Shown here: positions 1 through 7,879 of the stretch, in pieces
How positions within the stretch are numbered: the stretch's first letter is position 1
Layout: every line of letters starts with the position of its first letter
Assembly (NCBI RefSeq): GCF_044389085.1
Contig: NZ_JBIRXP010000001.1
Span: 992,001 to 1,056,000, forward strand
DNA: 64,000 nt
Reading direction: 5' to 3'
Source: Isoptericola sp044389085
Lineage (GTDB): Bacteria; Actinomycetota; Actinomycetes; Actinomycetales; Cellulomonadaceae
Program-made: the position numbers and the translations under genes
Notes under the pieces: model-generated
Databases searched by the model: none
The model's input: only the letters and a program-made list of their open reading frames with translations
What the model was told of the DNA's origin: nothing

Positions 1-280
1 CCCGCACGCCCAGCAGGTCCGCGACCGTGGCGTCCGTGTCGAGGGTGAGCCGCTGCGGCAGATAGTCGGCGACGCCGGACACGCTGATCGCGCCGGACGT
101 CGGCCGCAGCCGGCCCGCGACGAGCCGCAGGAGGGTGGACTTGCCCGCGCCGTTGAGGCCGACGAGGCCGGTGCGGCCGCGGGAGAACGCGCCGGACACG
201 CCGGCGATCGGGGTGGCCCCGTCGGGCCACGAGAAGGTGAGGTCGCGCAGGACGACGGAGGGGTGGGTGACGAGAGGCAT
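1..280 (-). CDS. ABC-F family ATP-binding protein, N-terminal fragment
   Basis: Only the first 93 codons are inside the window; the gene runs off the left edge. The protein opens with MPLVTHPSVVLRDLTF and has a Walker A motif GLNGAGKST near residue 41, followed by a segment ending in YLPQRL. That is typical of the first nucleotide-binding domain of ABC-F proteins, soluble tandem ATPases that act on the ribosome (translation factors or antibiotic protection) rather than in transport. The ATG at 280 has a GGAG about 8 bases upstream. A roughly 120-base leader with a strong hairpin and a tiny ORF lies in front, as is common for inducible ABC-F genes. Which ABC-F subfamily it belongs to cannot be judged without the rest. 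Confidence 0.8.
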   Translation of the reverse strand, partial: MPLVTHPSVVLRDLTFSWPDGATPIAGVSGAFSRGRTGLVGLNGAGKSTLLRLVAGRLRPTSGAISVSGVADYLPQRLTLDTDATVADLLGVR

Positions 281-332
281 GCAGGGGCTCCAGCGGAGGC
301 GGGGTACGGCGGACGGCGGGTGCGCCGACACC

Positions 333-363
333 GCTCCCCCGGGCCGGTTCGCCGGCGGGGAGC
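333..363 (-). promoter_or_regulatory. Leader hairpin upstream of the ABC-F gene
   Basis: Read on the minus strand, GCTCCCC (363-357) can pair with GGGGAGC (339-333), and an inner GCCGG pairs with CCGGC around a CGAA loop (351-348). This 12-bp, slightly bulged stem sits between the tiny ORF at 379-405 and the ABC-F start at 280. No U-tract follows, so if it is an attenuator it may act on translation or need another partner. The structure is seen; the regulatory role is inferred. Confidence 0.45.
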
Positions 364-378
364 CTCGGGGTCGACGCG

Positions 379-405
379 TCAGGCGGTCGTCCGGATGCCC
401 GTCAT
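379..405 (-). CDS. Possible 8-residue leader peptide upstream of ABC-F gene
   Basis: An ATG at 405 opens an ORF coding MTGIRTTA before a TGA. A purine-rich AGAGGG lies about 10 bases upstream. It precedes the hairpin at 333-363 and the ABC-F gene, the usual order for ribosome-stalling leader peptides that induce antibiotic-resistance ABC-F or erm genes. An ORF this short can arise by chance in GC-rich DNA, so the support is the arrangement, not the sequence. Confidence 0.3.
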   Translation of the reverse strand: MTGIRTTA

Positions 406-493
406 CGCTGTGGTGCCCTCTCGTCCTGGAGCCGTCCCCTCTCACGCGCGGCGGAGGCCGCGGGGACGCCGACGACCATGCCACGTCCGCACC

Positions 494-520
494 CCCGGTG
501 GCAACCGCGATGCCACCGGG
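494..520 (-). terminator. Hairpin downstream of the GNAT gene
   Basis: A perfect 10-bp stem (494-503 with 511-520) around a 7-base loop lies just past the stop codon of the acetyltransferase at 527. There is no clear T-run. It probably ends the 527-1126 transcript and insulates the ABC-F leader downstream. Confidence 0.55.
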
Positions 521-526
521 CGTGCG

Positions 527-1126
527 TCACGCCGCCGGCGCCTCCGCGGGCCAGGGCTCGCCGGGCGTGCGGGGGTCGCCGGGCACGTACGACGCCACCC
601 ACGAGTCCTGCAGCACCCCACGCTGCGCGCCGAAGCGGCGCAGCAGGCCCTCGTACCGGAAGCCCAGCTTCCAGGCGACGCGGCGGGACGCCCAGTTGCC
701 CACGTTCGCGCGCCAGCGCACGACGGCGAGGCCCAGCCCCTCCGGGTCGACGGCCCAGTCCACGACGAGCCTGGACGCCTCCGTCGTCAGGCCGCGGCCG
801 CGAGCGTCCGGGGCGCACCAGAAGCCCAGCTCCCCGGCCGGCTGCTCCCCGGGCCTGCCCTCGCGGGACATGCCCACCATGCCCAGCACCGGGCCGTCGA
901 CGTCGCCGGGGGCGCGGACCGCCCAGGTGAAGTCCTTCTCCTGCGACCAGCCGTCGGCGACGAAGCTCTCGACGAACCCCACGGCGTCGTCCCGCGTGTA
1001 CGGCGCGGGGACCGTCGTCCACCGCGCGATGGCGGGGTCGGCGCAGACCTCGGCGATGCGGTCGACGTCGGCAGCGGTGGGGACGGACAGGCGGACGCGG
1101 TCGGTGGCGAGGACGAACGGCTCCAT
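527..1126 (-). CDS. GNAT acetyltransferase, RimJ/RimL-like
   Basis: Predicted acetyl-CoA-dependent N-acetyltransferase of 199 residues, the normal size for the RimJ/RimL/SpeG-like branch. It starts METFV-like (MEPFVLATDRVRLSVPT), the beta-1 region of this branch. The acetyl-CoA loop is seen as APDARGRGLTTEA near residue 105, and the C-terminal part carries RVAWKLGFRYEGLLRR, the usual end of RimL-like proteins acting on N-terminal amines or small molecules. The substrate is unknown. The start is supported by a -10-like CAGGAT exactly 6 bases before the ATG and no Shine-Dalgarno, the leaderless pattern seen at many genes here. It is a single-gene unit, with a hairpin after its stop. Confidence 0.82.
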   Translation of the reverse strand: MEPFVLATDRVRLSVPTAADVDRIAEVCADPAIARWTTVPAPYTRDDAVGFVESFVADGWSQEKDFTWAVRAPGDVDGPVLGMVGMSREGRPGEQPAGELGFWCAPDARGRGLTTEASRLVVDWAVDPEGLGLAVVRWRANVGNWASRRVAWKLGFRYEGLLRRFGAQRGVLQDSWVASYVPGDPRTPGEPWPAEAPAA

Positions 1127-1161
1127 CGGGGCATCCTGGCACGCGGCCCGCGCCGTTCACG

Positions 1162-2358
1162 CTAGGCGTCCGGTGACTCCGGCGGCTCGTCGCCCCCGTC
1201 GGCGCGCCCGCGTCCGCCCGGTCCGGGGTCCGGCGGGTGGATGACGGGGGCGACGGCGAGCGGGCCGGCGCGGGGCCCCGTGGGCTCGTCCAGCTCGGGG
1301 TGCGCCCGGTCTCCGCGCAGGGTGGAGAAGACGGTCCACGCGACGGCCATGAGCGGCACGGCGATGATCGCGCCCAGGATGCCCGCCAGCACGGTGCCCG
1401 CCGTGACGCCGATGCCGATCACCAGCGGGTGCAGCGCGACCTGCTTGCCCATGATCAGGGGCTGCAGCACGTGCCCCTCGAGCTGGCCGATGAGCGCGAT
1501 GCCGATCGTGACGATGAGGGCCGTGACGATCCCGTTGGCCGCGAGCGCGACGACCGCGGCGATGATCATCGCCAGCGGCGCACCGATCAGCGGGATGAAG
1601 GCGCCGATGAACACGAGCACGGCCAGGGGCGCGGCGAGCGGCACCCCGAGGATCGTCAGCAGGATGAACGCCAGGACGCCGTCGGTGAACGCGATGATGA
1701 CCGTGCCGCGGGCGTAGCCCGAGAAGCTGTACCAGCCTGCCCCGGCCGCGGCCTGCCACCGGGAGCGGTGCTGCTCCGGGAGCTGGCCGAGGAACCAGCC
1801 CCACATCTTGCCGCCCGACGCGACGAAGAAGACCGTGCAGAAGATCGCGAGGGCGAAGACGGCGAACCCCTCGAACACCGAGCCTGCGCTCTGCGCGGCC
1901 TGGCTGACGAGCGAGTCGGTGTTCTCCGTCAACCACTGACGGCCCTGGTCGATCCACTCGTTGATCTGGTCGACGGTGACCGACAGGCCGAACGGCCCGC
2001 TCTCGAGGTACTGGAGGATCTGCTGCACACCGTTGTCGAACTGTCCCGCGAGCCTCTCCCACTGGCCGGCCACCGACGCGACCACGTAGGTGAGGAGGCC
2101 GCCCAGCACCAGGAACGCGCTGAGGATCGCGAGCGCGGTGGCCAGCGGGCGCGGCATGACCTTGGCGTAGAAGTCGGCGACGGGGTTGAGCACCGAGGCG
2201 AACACCAGGCCCAGGAAGACGGCCACGAAGACCAGCTGCACCTGCACCGTGGCCCAGAACACGAGCGCGACCGCCGCGGTCAGGGCGATGAGCCGCCACG
2301 ACCAGCCGGCCGACGTCCGCAGCCACGCCGGGACGTTCTCGCTCGCCCGCTTCGCCAC
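1162..2358 (-). CDS. AI-2E family transporter (PF01594-type membrane protein)
   Basis: Polytopic inner-membrane protein of 398 residues. The N-terminus has two close hydrophobic segments (about residues 15-55), followed by a soluble stretch with WSTENTDS-like loops and then the characteristic C-terminal block of helices including GAFIPLIGAPLAMI and ALHPLVIGIGV. These are hallmarks of the family named after E. coli TqsA; other members are Na+/H+ antiporters or of unknown substrate, so AI-2 export should not be assumed. The open frame extends far upstream, but the GTG at 2358 is preceded by AGGAG at 8 bases and begins VAKRASENVPAW, the usual N-terminus. It is divergent from the CYTH gene at 2554, with a 195-base shared promoter region holding no other recognisable feature. 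Confidence 0.88.
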   Translation of the reverse strand: MAKRASENVPAWLRTSAGWSWRLIALTAAVALVFWATVQVQLVFVAVFLGLVFASVLNPVADFYAKVMPRPLATALAILSAFLVLGGLLTYVVASVAGQWERLAGQFDNGVQQILQYLESGPFGLSVTVDQINEWIDQGRQWLTENTDSLVSQAAQSAGSVFEGFAVFALAIFCTVFFVASGGKMWGWFLGQLPEQHRSRWQAAAGAGWYSFSGYARGTVIIAFTDGVLAFILLTILGVPLAAPLAVLVFIGAFIPLIGAPLAMIIAAVVALAANGIVTALIVTIGIALIGQLEGHVLQPLIMGKQVALHPLVIGIGVTAGTVLAGILGAIIAVPLMAVAWTVFSTLRGDRAHPELDEPTGPRAGPLAVAPVIHPPDPGPGGRGRADGGDEPPESPDA

Positions 2359-2553
2359 CCGTGCGCTCCTCTCGTCCGCTCGTCCGCCCAGTGTGCCGCA
2401 CCGCACCCGCGCGCCGCGGGAGGACACCGCGCGCCGGCCCACCGGGTGAATTCCCAGGTGAAGCTCCTCCGCCGTGCCGACCGACCGTGCGCGACGGGCG
2501 CCGCCGGTCGACGATGGACGCAGGCCGTCGCACGGCGACAGGAGGAGCCCACC

Positions 2554-3408
2554 ATGCCCGGGACGTCCCCGCAGCCCCACGGCGTGCTCGAGGAGCCGGC
2601 GACCGCGCCGCCGCCCGCACCCACCGCGCCCACCGCACCGTCGACGCCGATGCCCGCGTACGACGCCGAGACCCTCGCCGCGGTCCTCGCCCTGCTCCCC
2701 GACGTCGACGCCGTCGAGCTCAAGCTCACCGTCCCGGGCGCGGACCACCGCCGCGTGCTCGACCGCCTCGGCATCGACGCGCTCGACGCGACGATCCGGC
2801 AGGTCGCGTTCCTCGACACCCCCACGCTCGACCTGTCCGCCGCCGGCCTCGTCGTCCGGGCCCGGCGCACCCAGCGCAGACCCGGCGACCTCACGGTCAA
2901 GGTGCGCCCGATGCTGCCGGCGGACGTGCCCGGACGCCTGCGCCGGAGCGACGGTTTCAAGGTCGAGGTGGACGCCTCGCCCGCCGGGTTCACCTGCTCC
3001 TGCTCGTCGACGCGGCGCCTGCCCGACGCCGAGGTGCGTGCGCTGCTCGGCGACGTCGGCCGCCTGGGAGGTCTCCTCGACCGGACGCAGCGGGCGCTGC
3101 TCGAGCCCCGGCTGCCGGCCGGCGTCGCCCTCGACGACCTGCACGTGCTGGGCCCGACGACGCTGCTCAAGGCGCGGTTCGAGGACCCGGGGCTGCCGCG
3201 GCGCCTGACCGCCGAGCTGTGGTTCCTTCCGGACGGCGACCGCATCCTCGAGCTGTCCACCAAGGCGGCGCCGACGGCGGCGTTCCAGGCGGCTGCGGAG
3301 ACGAAGGTGTTCCTCGCTGGCCGGGGCGTCGATCTCGGCGCCCCGCAGGAGACGAAGACCCGCGCGGCGCTCGCCGCCCTCCGCGACGGGCTCGCCGCGT
3401 CGGGATGA
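2554..3408 (+). CDS. CYTH domain-containing protein
   Basis: 284-residue cytosolic protein with a Pro/Ala-rich N-terminal 40 residues and then a CYTH-like domain. The ELKLTVP strand near residue 62 is the divergent form of the ExExK signature, followed by alternating basic and acidic strands (VVRARRTQRR, LTVKVRPM, FKVEV, AELWFL, LELSTKA). CYTH enzymes bind triphosphates and divalent metals (thiamine triphosphatase, class IV adenylate cyclase, tripolyphosphatase). Actinobacterial proteins of this type are mostly uncharacterised. The ATG at 2554 follows a strong GGAGGAG ribosome site. A bidirectional terminator follows the stop. The exact substrate is not predictable. Confidence 0.72.
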   Translation: MPGTSPQPHGVLEEPATAPPPAPTAPTAPSTPMPAYDAETLAAVLALLPDVDAVELKLTVPGADHRRVLDRLGIDALDATIRQVAFLDTPTLDLSAAGLVVRARRTQRRPGDLTVKVRPMLPADVPGRLRRSDGFKVEVDASPAGFTCSCSSTRRLPDAEVRALLGDVGRLGGLLDRTQRALLEPRLPAGVALDDLHVLGPTTLLKARFEDPGLPRRLTAELWFLPDGDRILELSTKAAPTAAFQAAAETKVFLAGRGVDLGAPQETKTRAALAALRDGLAASG

Positions 3409-3425
3409 CGGACGGGCGCACGAAA

Positions 3426-3455
3426 AAGCCCCCGGGTTGTGGACCCCGGGGGCTT
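3426..3455. terminator. Bidirectional rho-independent terminator
   Basis: Perfect 11-bp stem AAGCCCCCGGG / CCCGGGGGCTT around an 8-base loop. An A-run at 3423-3427 gives a T-run for the minus strand, so it can stop transcription from tRNA-Leu as well as from the CYTH gene. Confidence 0.85.
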
Positions 3456-3476
3456 GTTCGTCGCTGTCTCAACGAG

Positions 3477-3561
3477 TGTCCGGAGGGGGACTTGAACCCC
3501 CACGCCCGATAAAGGGCACTAGCACCTCAAGCTAGCGCGTCTGCCATTCCGCCACCCGGAC
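3477..3561 (-). tRNA. tRNA-Leu (anticodon GAG)
   Basis: Class II tRNA of about 85 bases. On the minus strand the acceptor GTCCGGG pairs with TCCGGAC (one G-U), the D-arm has TGGCGGAATGGCAGACGC, the anticodon loop TTGAGGT sits between CTAGC and GCTAG and gives anticodon GAG, there is a long variable arm, and the T-arm contains GGTTCAAGTCC. The discriminator is A. CCA is not encoded, so it must be added after transcription. Confidence 0.96.
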
Positions 3562-3776
3562 GAGTGGACCTCGACAGCGCCTCGGCGCCGTCTCGGTGCG
3601 GGGAAAAACATAGCACGGCGGGGGCGGGCTCTCGCAAACCGCGTCCACCCGGCGCCGGTCACGGGCACCCGCGTCGGCGGCGGCGTGTAGCGTCCTGCCC
3701 GGCCCGGACCAACCGGTCAAGGGTGAGGAACGGGACGAGCGGCGCACCGGCCGCCGAGGACGGAGCGCCGCAGGTC

Positions 3777-4601
3777 ATGATGGGTGGGCACCACGCCGCG
3801 TCGGGAGCGGCCGCCTGGGTGGCGGTCACGTCGACGGCACCGTTCGCGTTCGGCTGGCACCCCGTCTCGGAGGTCGGCGTGATGACCGGTGCGCTGGTCT
3901 GCGCGGGCGCCGCGCTGCTGCCCGACGCCGATCACCACAGCGGCACCATCGCTCACTCCCTCCCCCCGGTCTCCGAGGGCGTGACGAAGCTCGTCGCGAC
4001 CGTCTCCGGCGGGCACCGCAACGGCACCCACTCGATCCTCGGCATCGCCGTCTTCACCGCGATCGCCTGGGTGATGGGCATGGTGTCCATCAGCACGGAG
4101 GCCTTCGGCGAGGTGCTGGTGGGTCCCGGCATCATGGCGGTCCTGCTCATCGCGTTCGCGCTGCGCGCCTGGAAGGTCACGGGCGGCCGACGCTGGTGGA
4201 CCTGGACGCTGTCGCTGCTCCTGGCCGCCTGCGTGGCCGTGTTCGCGCCCGAGGAGTGGAACTGGATGCCGCTGGCGGTCGCGCTCGGCTGCACCGTGCA
4301 CGTGCTGGGCGACCTCGTCACGACCGCCGGCGTCCCCCTCCTGTGGCCGCTGAAGTTCCGCTCCCCGTACTGGGTGCGGCGCTACCGCGTCCTGCCCTTC
4401 GACGACGTGTGGCGTGACGGCGGCAACCTCTCGCTGCCGATCCTCGGCGACGCCGGCTCGTGGCGCGAGTGGCTCGTCATGACACCGGTCAGCCTCTACG
4501 CCGTCGTCGGGGTGGCCTGGGCGGCCCTCGGGCAGATGGGCTTCGACACGCAACCCGTGTGGGAGCAGGTCACGACCTGGGCCGGTGCTATCGGCGGCTG
4601 A
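3777..4601 (+). CDS. Metal-dependent hydrolase-like membrane protein (YdjM/DUF457 family)
   Basis: 274-residue inner-membrane protein of the LexA-binding/YdjM (DUF457) family. The family His/Asp motifs are visible: LLPDADHHSG near residue 48 and GGHRNGTHS near residue 80, with membrane segments between and after them (for example VMTGALVCAGAALL and LSLLLAACVAVF). A second conserved HVLGDLVTTAGVPLLWP lies near residue 180. The family is annotated as a membrane hydrolase but its reaction is not established. Two adjacent ATGs (3777, 3780) could start it; the longer frame upstream overlaps the tRNA region and is not used. It converges on the hydrolase at 4621 and shares a terminator that overlaps both stops. 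Confidence 0.82.
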   Translation: MMGGHHAASGAAAWVAVTSTAPFAFGWHPVSEVGVMTGALVCAGAALLPDADHHSGTIAHSLPPVSEGVTKLVATVSGGHRNGTHSILGIAVFTAIAWVMGMVSISTEAFGEVLVGPGIMAVLLIAFALRAWKVTGGRRWWTWTLSLLLAACVAVFAPEEWNWMPLAVALGCTVHVLGDLVTTAGVPLLWPLKFRSPYWVRRYRVLPFDDVWRDGGNLSLPILGDAGSWREWLVMTPVSLYAVVGVAWAALGQMGFDTQPVWEQVTTWAGAIGG

Positions 4602-4626
4602 CCGGCACGTCGCGCGCCGGTCAGCC
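4596..4626. terminator. Bidirectional terminator overlapping two stop codons
   Basis: Perfect 11-bp inverted repeat GGCTGACCGGC (4596-4606) and GCCGGTCAGCC (4616-4626). It contains the TGA of the upstream gene and the stop of the convergent minus-strand gene, so one hairpin can serve both. Confidence 0.65.
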
Positions 4627-5493
4627 GGGTCCGTCCCCCGTCAGGGCCGCCCGCAACCGGCGGTGCTCGGCCGCGGCCCCGGGCAGGGCCAGGCGCGGAT
4701 CGTCGACGGCGCGGCCCGCGAGCACCGCGTCGAGGTAGCGGCGGTCCGCGTCGAGGCGGGCCGTCGCGTCCGTCGTCGGCGTCCCGTGGCCCGGCACGAC
4801 GGCGTGGCACCGGGCCGCGTACGGCGCCAGGCGGTCCAGGGCGGCCAGATGGTCCGCGACGGCACGCGCCGCGTCGCCCGGCGCGGGGGCCGGCGCCGAG
4901 ATCTCGTCGAGCGGGAGCGGGAGCTCGACGTCGCTCAGCACGTCGCCCGCGACGAGCACGCCGCTGCGGGGAAGCCAGAGGGCCCCGTGCCCGGGGGCGT
5001 GGCCGTCGTGAACCACGAGCTCGGTGGGCGGCAGGACGCCGTCCGGGTCGGGGACGGCGCACCCGGTCCCCGGCACGGGGTCGACACGCCCCAGGAGGTC
5101 GAGCACCTCGGCCGGGTGCTCCGCTCCCCCGTAGCGTCCGGCGTCGGCGCGCGCCTCCTCCAGCAACCGCCCCCGCCGCGCCCGCGCGACCCGCGCCGCC
5201 CGCGCGGTGGCCCATCGCGGCACGTCGAGGCCGAGCCGCGGGTGCCACAGCAGGTGGTCGTGGTGCGCGTGGGTCGCGTACCCGGCGGCGAGCCGGCCGC
5301 CGCGCGCCCCCACCTCGTCGGCGATCCCCGCGAGCTCGTCCGGCTCCCACGCCGGGTCGACCAGGAGCGCGGGGCGGCCGTCGACGCCGCCGGGCGCGAG
5401 CACCAGGGTGGTCGTGGTCCGCAGCCTGCGGGCGGTGCGCACGAGGACGTCCTCGACCCCGCGCGACCCCGCGACCACCGGCACGAACCCCAT
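4621..5493 (-). CDS. Metallo-beta-lactamase-fold hydrolase
   Basis: 290-residue soluble enzyme of the MBL superfamily. The metal motif THAHHDHL lies near residue 75, a third His ligand in GHAPGHG near 170, the bridging Asp in AGDVLSD near 187 and the last His in VVPGHGTP near 240. All ligands needed for a binuclear Zn site are present, so it should be active. Glyoxalase II-, lactonase- and thioesterase-like functions share this layout; nothing here decides among them. The start ATG has no Shine-Dalgarno but a TAGGCT hexamer exactly 6 bases upstream, a leaderless signal. Confidence 0.82.
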   Translation of the reverse strand: MGFVPVVAGSRGVEDVLVRTARRLRTTTTLVLAPGGVDGRPALLVDPAWEPDELAGIADEVGARGGRLAAGYATHAHHDHLLWHPRLGLDVPRWATARAARVARARRGRLLEEARADAGRYGGAEHPAEVLDLLGRVDPVPGTGCAVPDPDGVLPPTELVVHDGHAPGHGALWLPRSGVLVAGDVLSDVELPLPLDEISAPAPAPGDAARAVADHLAALDRLAPYAARCHAVVPGHGTPTTDATARLDADRRYLDAVLAGRAVDDPRLALPGAAAEHRRLRAALTGDGPG

Positions 5494-5658
5494 CCCCGCA
5501 GCCTACGGACGACACCCGCCAGGCGTGCCCCGTCCGTGACCGACGGGGACGTCACGGGCCGGCCGGAAAAACCGTGGACCGTCCGAGAGCGGGCCTGCCA
5601 TGCTCCCCGCAGGCGGCACGCGGTCGGCGCGGGCCTGCACGCGAAGGAGGGCAGAACG

Positions 5659-5724
5659 ATGGACGACGTCGTCGCGCGCGCCCTCCCGGAGACCCTCCGG
5701 CGGGCGGACACCACCCGAACCTGA
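5659..5724 (+). CDS. Small ORF (21 residues) upstream of the RIO kinase gene
   Basis: The ATG at 5659 follows a near-perfect AAGGAGG, the best ribosome site in this neighbourhood. It opens a short frame (MDDVVARALPETLRRADTTRT) that stops 42 bases before the RIO kinase GTG. It could be a translated leader coupling or regulating the kinase, or a free-standing small protein. The upstream 165 bases contain a CCCCGTC/GACGGGG hairpin (about 5526-5547) and a GCCTGC/GCAGGC hairpin (about 5594-5615). No homology is recognised. Confidence 0.45.
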   Translation: MDDVVARALPETLRRADTTRT

Positions 5725-5766
5725 GGGGCCCGAGACCGAGCTCCTCGACCTGAGCAGGAGTCTCGC

Positions 5767-6696
5767 GTGCACCAGCACACCCCTTCCCCCTCCCCCGTCA
5801 CGCCGTCCTCCGTGGTCCCCTTCGGGGTCGACGCGGGCGGCGAGCTCCCCGTGGAGCCCGGACCCGACCAGCGGTGGTCCACGTGGACCACCGTCACCAA
5901 GGGCCAGCGCGGCCCCGAGCCGCGGCCGGGCTGGGTCGTCACCGCCGACGCCGCGCTCGACACCGAGCTCGGCGTGCTCAAGACCGGCAAGGAGGCGGAC
6001 GTCTTCCTCGTCGAGCGCGCCGTGCCCGACGACCCGGCCCGCCGCAGCCTCCTCGCCGCCAAGCGGTACCGCGGCCGCGACCACCGCCAGTTCCACCGCG
6101 ACGGCGAGTACACCGACGGGCGCCGCGTGCGCCGCACCCGCGACCAGCGCGCCGTCGAGGACCGCAAGTCGTCGTGGGGCAGGGCCGTCGCGGCGACCCA
6201 GTGGGCCGACGCGGAGTTCCTCGCCCTGTCCCGCCTGTGGGACGCGGGGGCGCCCGTGCCCTACCCCGTGCAGATCGACGGCACCGAGCTGCTGCTCGAG
6301 TTCGTGGGCCACGAGTCGGCGGACGGCACCGTCGAGGCCGCACCCCGCCTCGCCCGGACCCGTCCCGGCCGGGCGCAGCTCGCGGACTGGTTCGAGCAGC
6401 TGCGGTACGCGATGAGCGTCGTCGCGCGGCTCGGCTGGGCGCACGGCGACCTCTCGCCGTACAACATCCTCGTCGACGGCCTCGTCGACGATCCCGACGG
6501 CGACCCCGAGACAACGAGCGACGGCGGGCGCCTCGTGATCATCGACCTGCCCCAGGTCGTGGACCTCGTGGCCAACCCCTTCGGCGCCGAGCTGCTGCAC
6601 CGCGACTGCCGCAACGTCTGCTCCTGGTTCACGGCGCGCGGCCTCGACGTCGACCCCGACGAGCTCTTCGCGGACGTCTTCGCGCAGGCCTGGTGA
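5767..6696 (+). CDS. RIO1-like serine/threonine protein kinase
   Basis: 309-residue cytosolic atypical kinase of the RIO family. Kinase motifs are intact: nucleotide loop LKTGKEADVFLV near residue 75, ATP-binding Lys in AAKRYR near 98, catalytic loop HGDLSPYNILV near 224, and metal-binding IDLPQVVD near 257. A basic linker rich in Arg follows the Lys, as in archaeal and bacterial RIO1. Bacterial RIO kinases are poorly understood; ribosome-linked roles are known in archaea and eukaryotes only. The GTG start has AGGAG 7 bases upstream, and a 21-codon ORF precedes it. Confidence 0.88.
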   Translation: MHQHTPSPSPVTPSSVVPFGVDAGGELPVEPGPDQRWSTWTTVTKGQRGPEPRPGWVVTADAALDTELGVLKTGKEADVFLVERAVPDDPARRSLLAAKRYRGRDHRQFHRDGEYTDGRRVRRTRDQRAVEDRKSSWGRAVAATQWADAEFLALSRLWDAGAPVPYPVQIDGTELLLEFVGHESADGTVEAAPRLARTRPGRAQLADWFEQLRYAMSVVARLGWAHGDLSPYNILVDGLVDDPDGDPETTSDGGRLVIIDLPQVVDLVANPFGAELLHRDCRNVCSWFTARGLDVDPDELFADVFAQAW

Positions 6697-6705
6697 GCGC
6701 GCCGG

Positions 6706-7374
6706 TCAGCCGCCCGCACCGACGGAGTTGTCCGGCGCCCCGTCGCCGGGCGGCAGGTCGCCGCGCTCGACCGCCGGCCCGCCGGCCCCCGGCGTGCTGT
6801 CGGCGAGGGCGGCCAGCTCCTCGCTCGTGGGCACCCGGACGTTCGCGGCCGCCTCCCGGAGGGCGTCGTGGTCGGCGGCGCTCCCCGACACCCGCACGAG
6901 GGCGCCGTCGCGCACGACCGCGTACTCCTCGGCGTCGCCCGCCGTCCGCCGGAACGCACCGTCGTCCTCGACGCACGTCACCGGACCCTCGCGCTCCTCC
7001 CCGCCGACGCCCAGGACCGGCACGGTCGCGCAGTCGTCCACGGTCATCGAGCCACCGACGGCCGAGAGCATGAACGCCCGGCCGGCGGCGCCGCCGAAGT
7101 GGACCGAGAAGCCGTCGGCGCCGTAGACACCGGCCGCCGTCGGCACCACGGCGAACCCGTCGGCCGTGGTCGTGAGCACGTACCGGGGGTCCGCGCCCCA
7201 CGCGTCGGCCGCCTCGGCGACCTCGTCCTGGCTCGCGGGCCCGGCGGACGCGTCCGGGGACGCGGCACCGGTGAGGCCGGCGCACCCGCTCAGGGCCACG
7301 GTCAGGGCGACCGGCAGGGCGACGGGCAGGGCGACGACGGCGGGCACGCCGCCTCGCGCGCGACGACGGTTCAT
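6706..7374 (-). CDS. Putative secreted lipoprotein, unknown function
   Basis: 222 residues with a classic lipoprotein signal: basic MNRRRARGG, a hydrophobic core made of repeated LPVAL units, and a lipobox ALSGC with the lipidated Cys near residue 31. The mature part is acidic and Ser/Ala/Asp-rich, with a compact region containing two further Cys (VDDCATVP, VTCVEDDG) about 20 residues apart that might form a disulfide. I do not recognise a domain. It ends 9 bases from the RIO stop (convergent) and is divergent from 7410. Confidence 0.72.
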   Translation of the reverse strand: MNRRRARGGVPAVVALPVALPVALTVALSGCAGLTGAASPDASAGPASQDEVAEAADAWGADPRYVLTTTADGFAVVPTAAGVYGADGFSVHFGGAAGRAFMLSAVGGSMTVDDCATVPVLGVGGEEREGPVTCVEDDGAFRRTAGDAEEYAVVRDGALVRVSGSAADHDALREAAANVRVPTSEELAALADSTPGAGGPAVERGDLPPGDGAPDNSVGAGG

Positions 7375-7409
7375 GGGCGCCGATCATGCCACGGGGCTAC
7401 CGTGGGCGG

Positions 7410-7805
7410 ATGGGGACACCGGCCGCGTACGACGACGAGGCGCTGGCCACCTTCTTCGCCGACCTCGGCCTCGCGCTCGGCGCGGGCGACCTGGAGGACC
7501 TGTCCGAACGGTTCGACCTGCCGGCCCTGCACGCGGACCAGTCCGCGTCCACGGTGGTGACGTCGCCGGAGCAGGTGCTGGAGCTGCACCGCGCGCGGGC
7601 CGTGGCCGAGCGGGCCGCCGAGGCCGTCGCCGCCGTCCCCGAGCTGGGTGCGGTGGACGAGGCCGGCTGGGGGCTCCTGTGGGTGGCGGTGCGGTGGAGC
7701 TACCGCGACGAGCTGGCGGCCGAGCGCGCGAGCGAGGACGTCCGCTACCTCCTGCGCCGCGGCCGCGCCACGTTCGCCGTGTGCGTCGTCGCACCGGTCG
7801 ACTGA
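7410..7805 (+). CDS. Small conserved hypothetical protein
   Basis: 131-residue soluble protein. The sequence (TFFADLGLALGAGDLEDLSERFDLPAL, a central Ala-rich helix, then WGLLWVAVRWSYRDEL and a final strand TFAVCVVAPVD) has the length and helix-then-sheet pattern of NTF2/SnoaL-like folds, but this is only a resemblance. The ATG at 7410 is chosen over the upstream 7386 because TACCGT lies exactly 6 bases before it, matching the leaderless signal elsewhere. No operon partner. Confidence 0.6.
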   Translation: MGTPAAYDDEALATFFADLGLALGAGDLEDLSERFDLPALHADQSASTVVTSPEQVLELHRARAVAERAAEAVAAVPELGAVDEAGWGLLWVAVRWSYRDELAAERASEDVRYLLRRGRATFAVCVVAPVD

Positions 7806-7844
7806 GCCCGTCCGCTCTTCCCTCCCCGACCGTTCGGTGGTTAT

Positions 7845-7864
7845 ATATAAGTACTCGCTTATAT
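7845..7864 (+). promoter_or_regulatory. ArsR-type operator in the SRPBCC-ArsR promoter
   Basis: Perfect inverted repeat ATATAAG-tactcg-CTTATAT, 15 bases before the ATG at 7880 and overlapping an AT-rich core promoter in otherwise about 74% GC DNA. Its size and ATAAG half sites fit ArsR/SmtB-family operators, and the second gene of the operon is an ArsR repressor, so autoregulation is likely. Confidence 0.75.
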
Positions 7865-7879
7865 CGCTAGGAGGTCGCC

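Noticed and set aside
2280..3503. A 407-codon minus-strand frame over the CYTH gene
   Set aside because: The plus strand has a ribosome site, a domain and a terminator after its stop; the minus frame has none of these.
3564..3776. Upstream extension of the DUF457-type gene to 3564
   Set aside because: It would start beside the tRNA, lacks a ribosome site and adds an Arg/Pro-rich stretch not expected in the family.
4621..5493. The MBL-fold enzyme as the lactonase of the acyl-CoA island
   Set aside because: It is 11 kb from the island, has its own leaderless promoter and no shared operator, so the link is only speculative.
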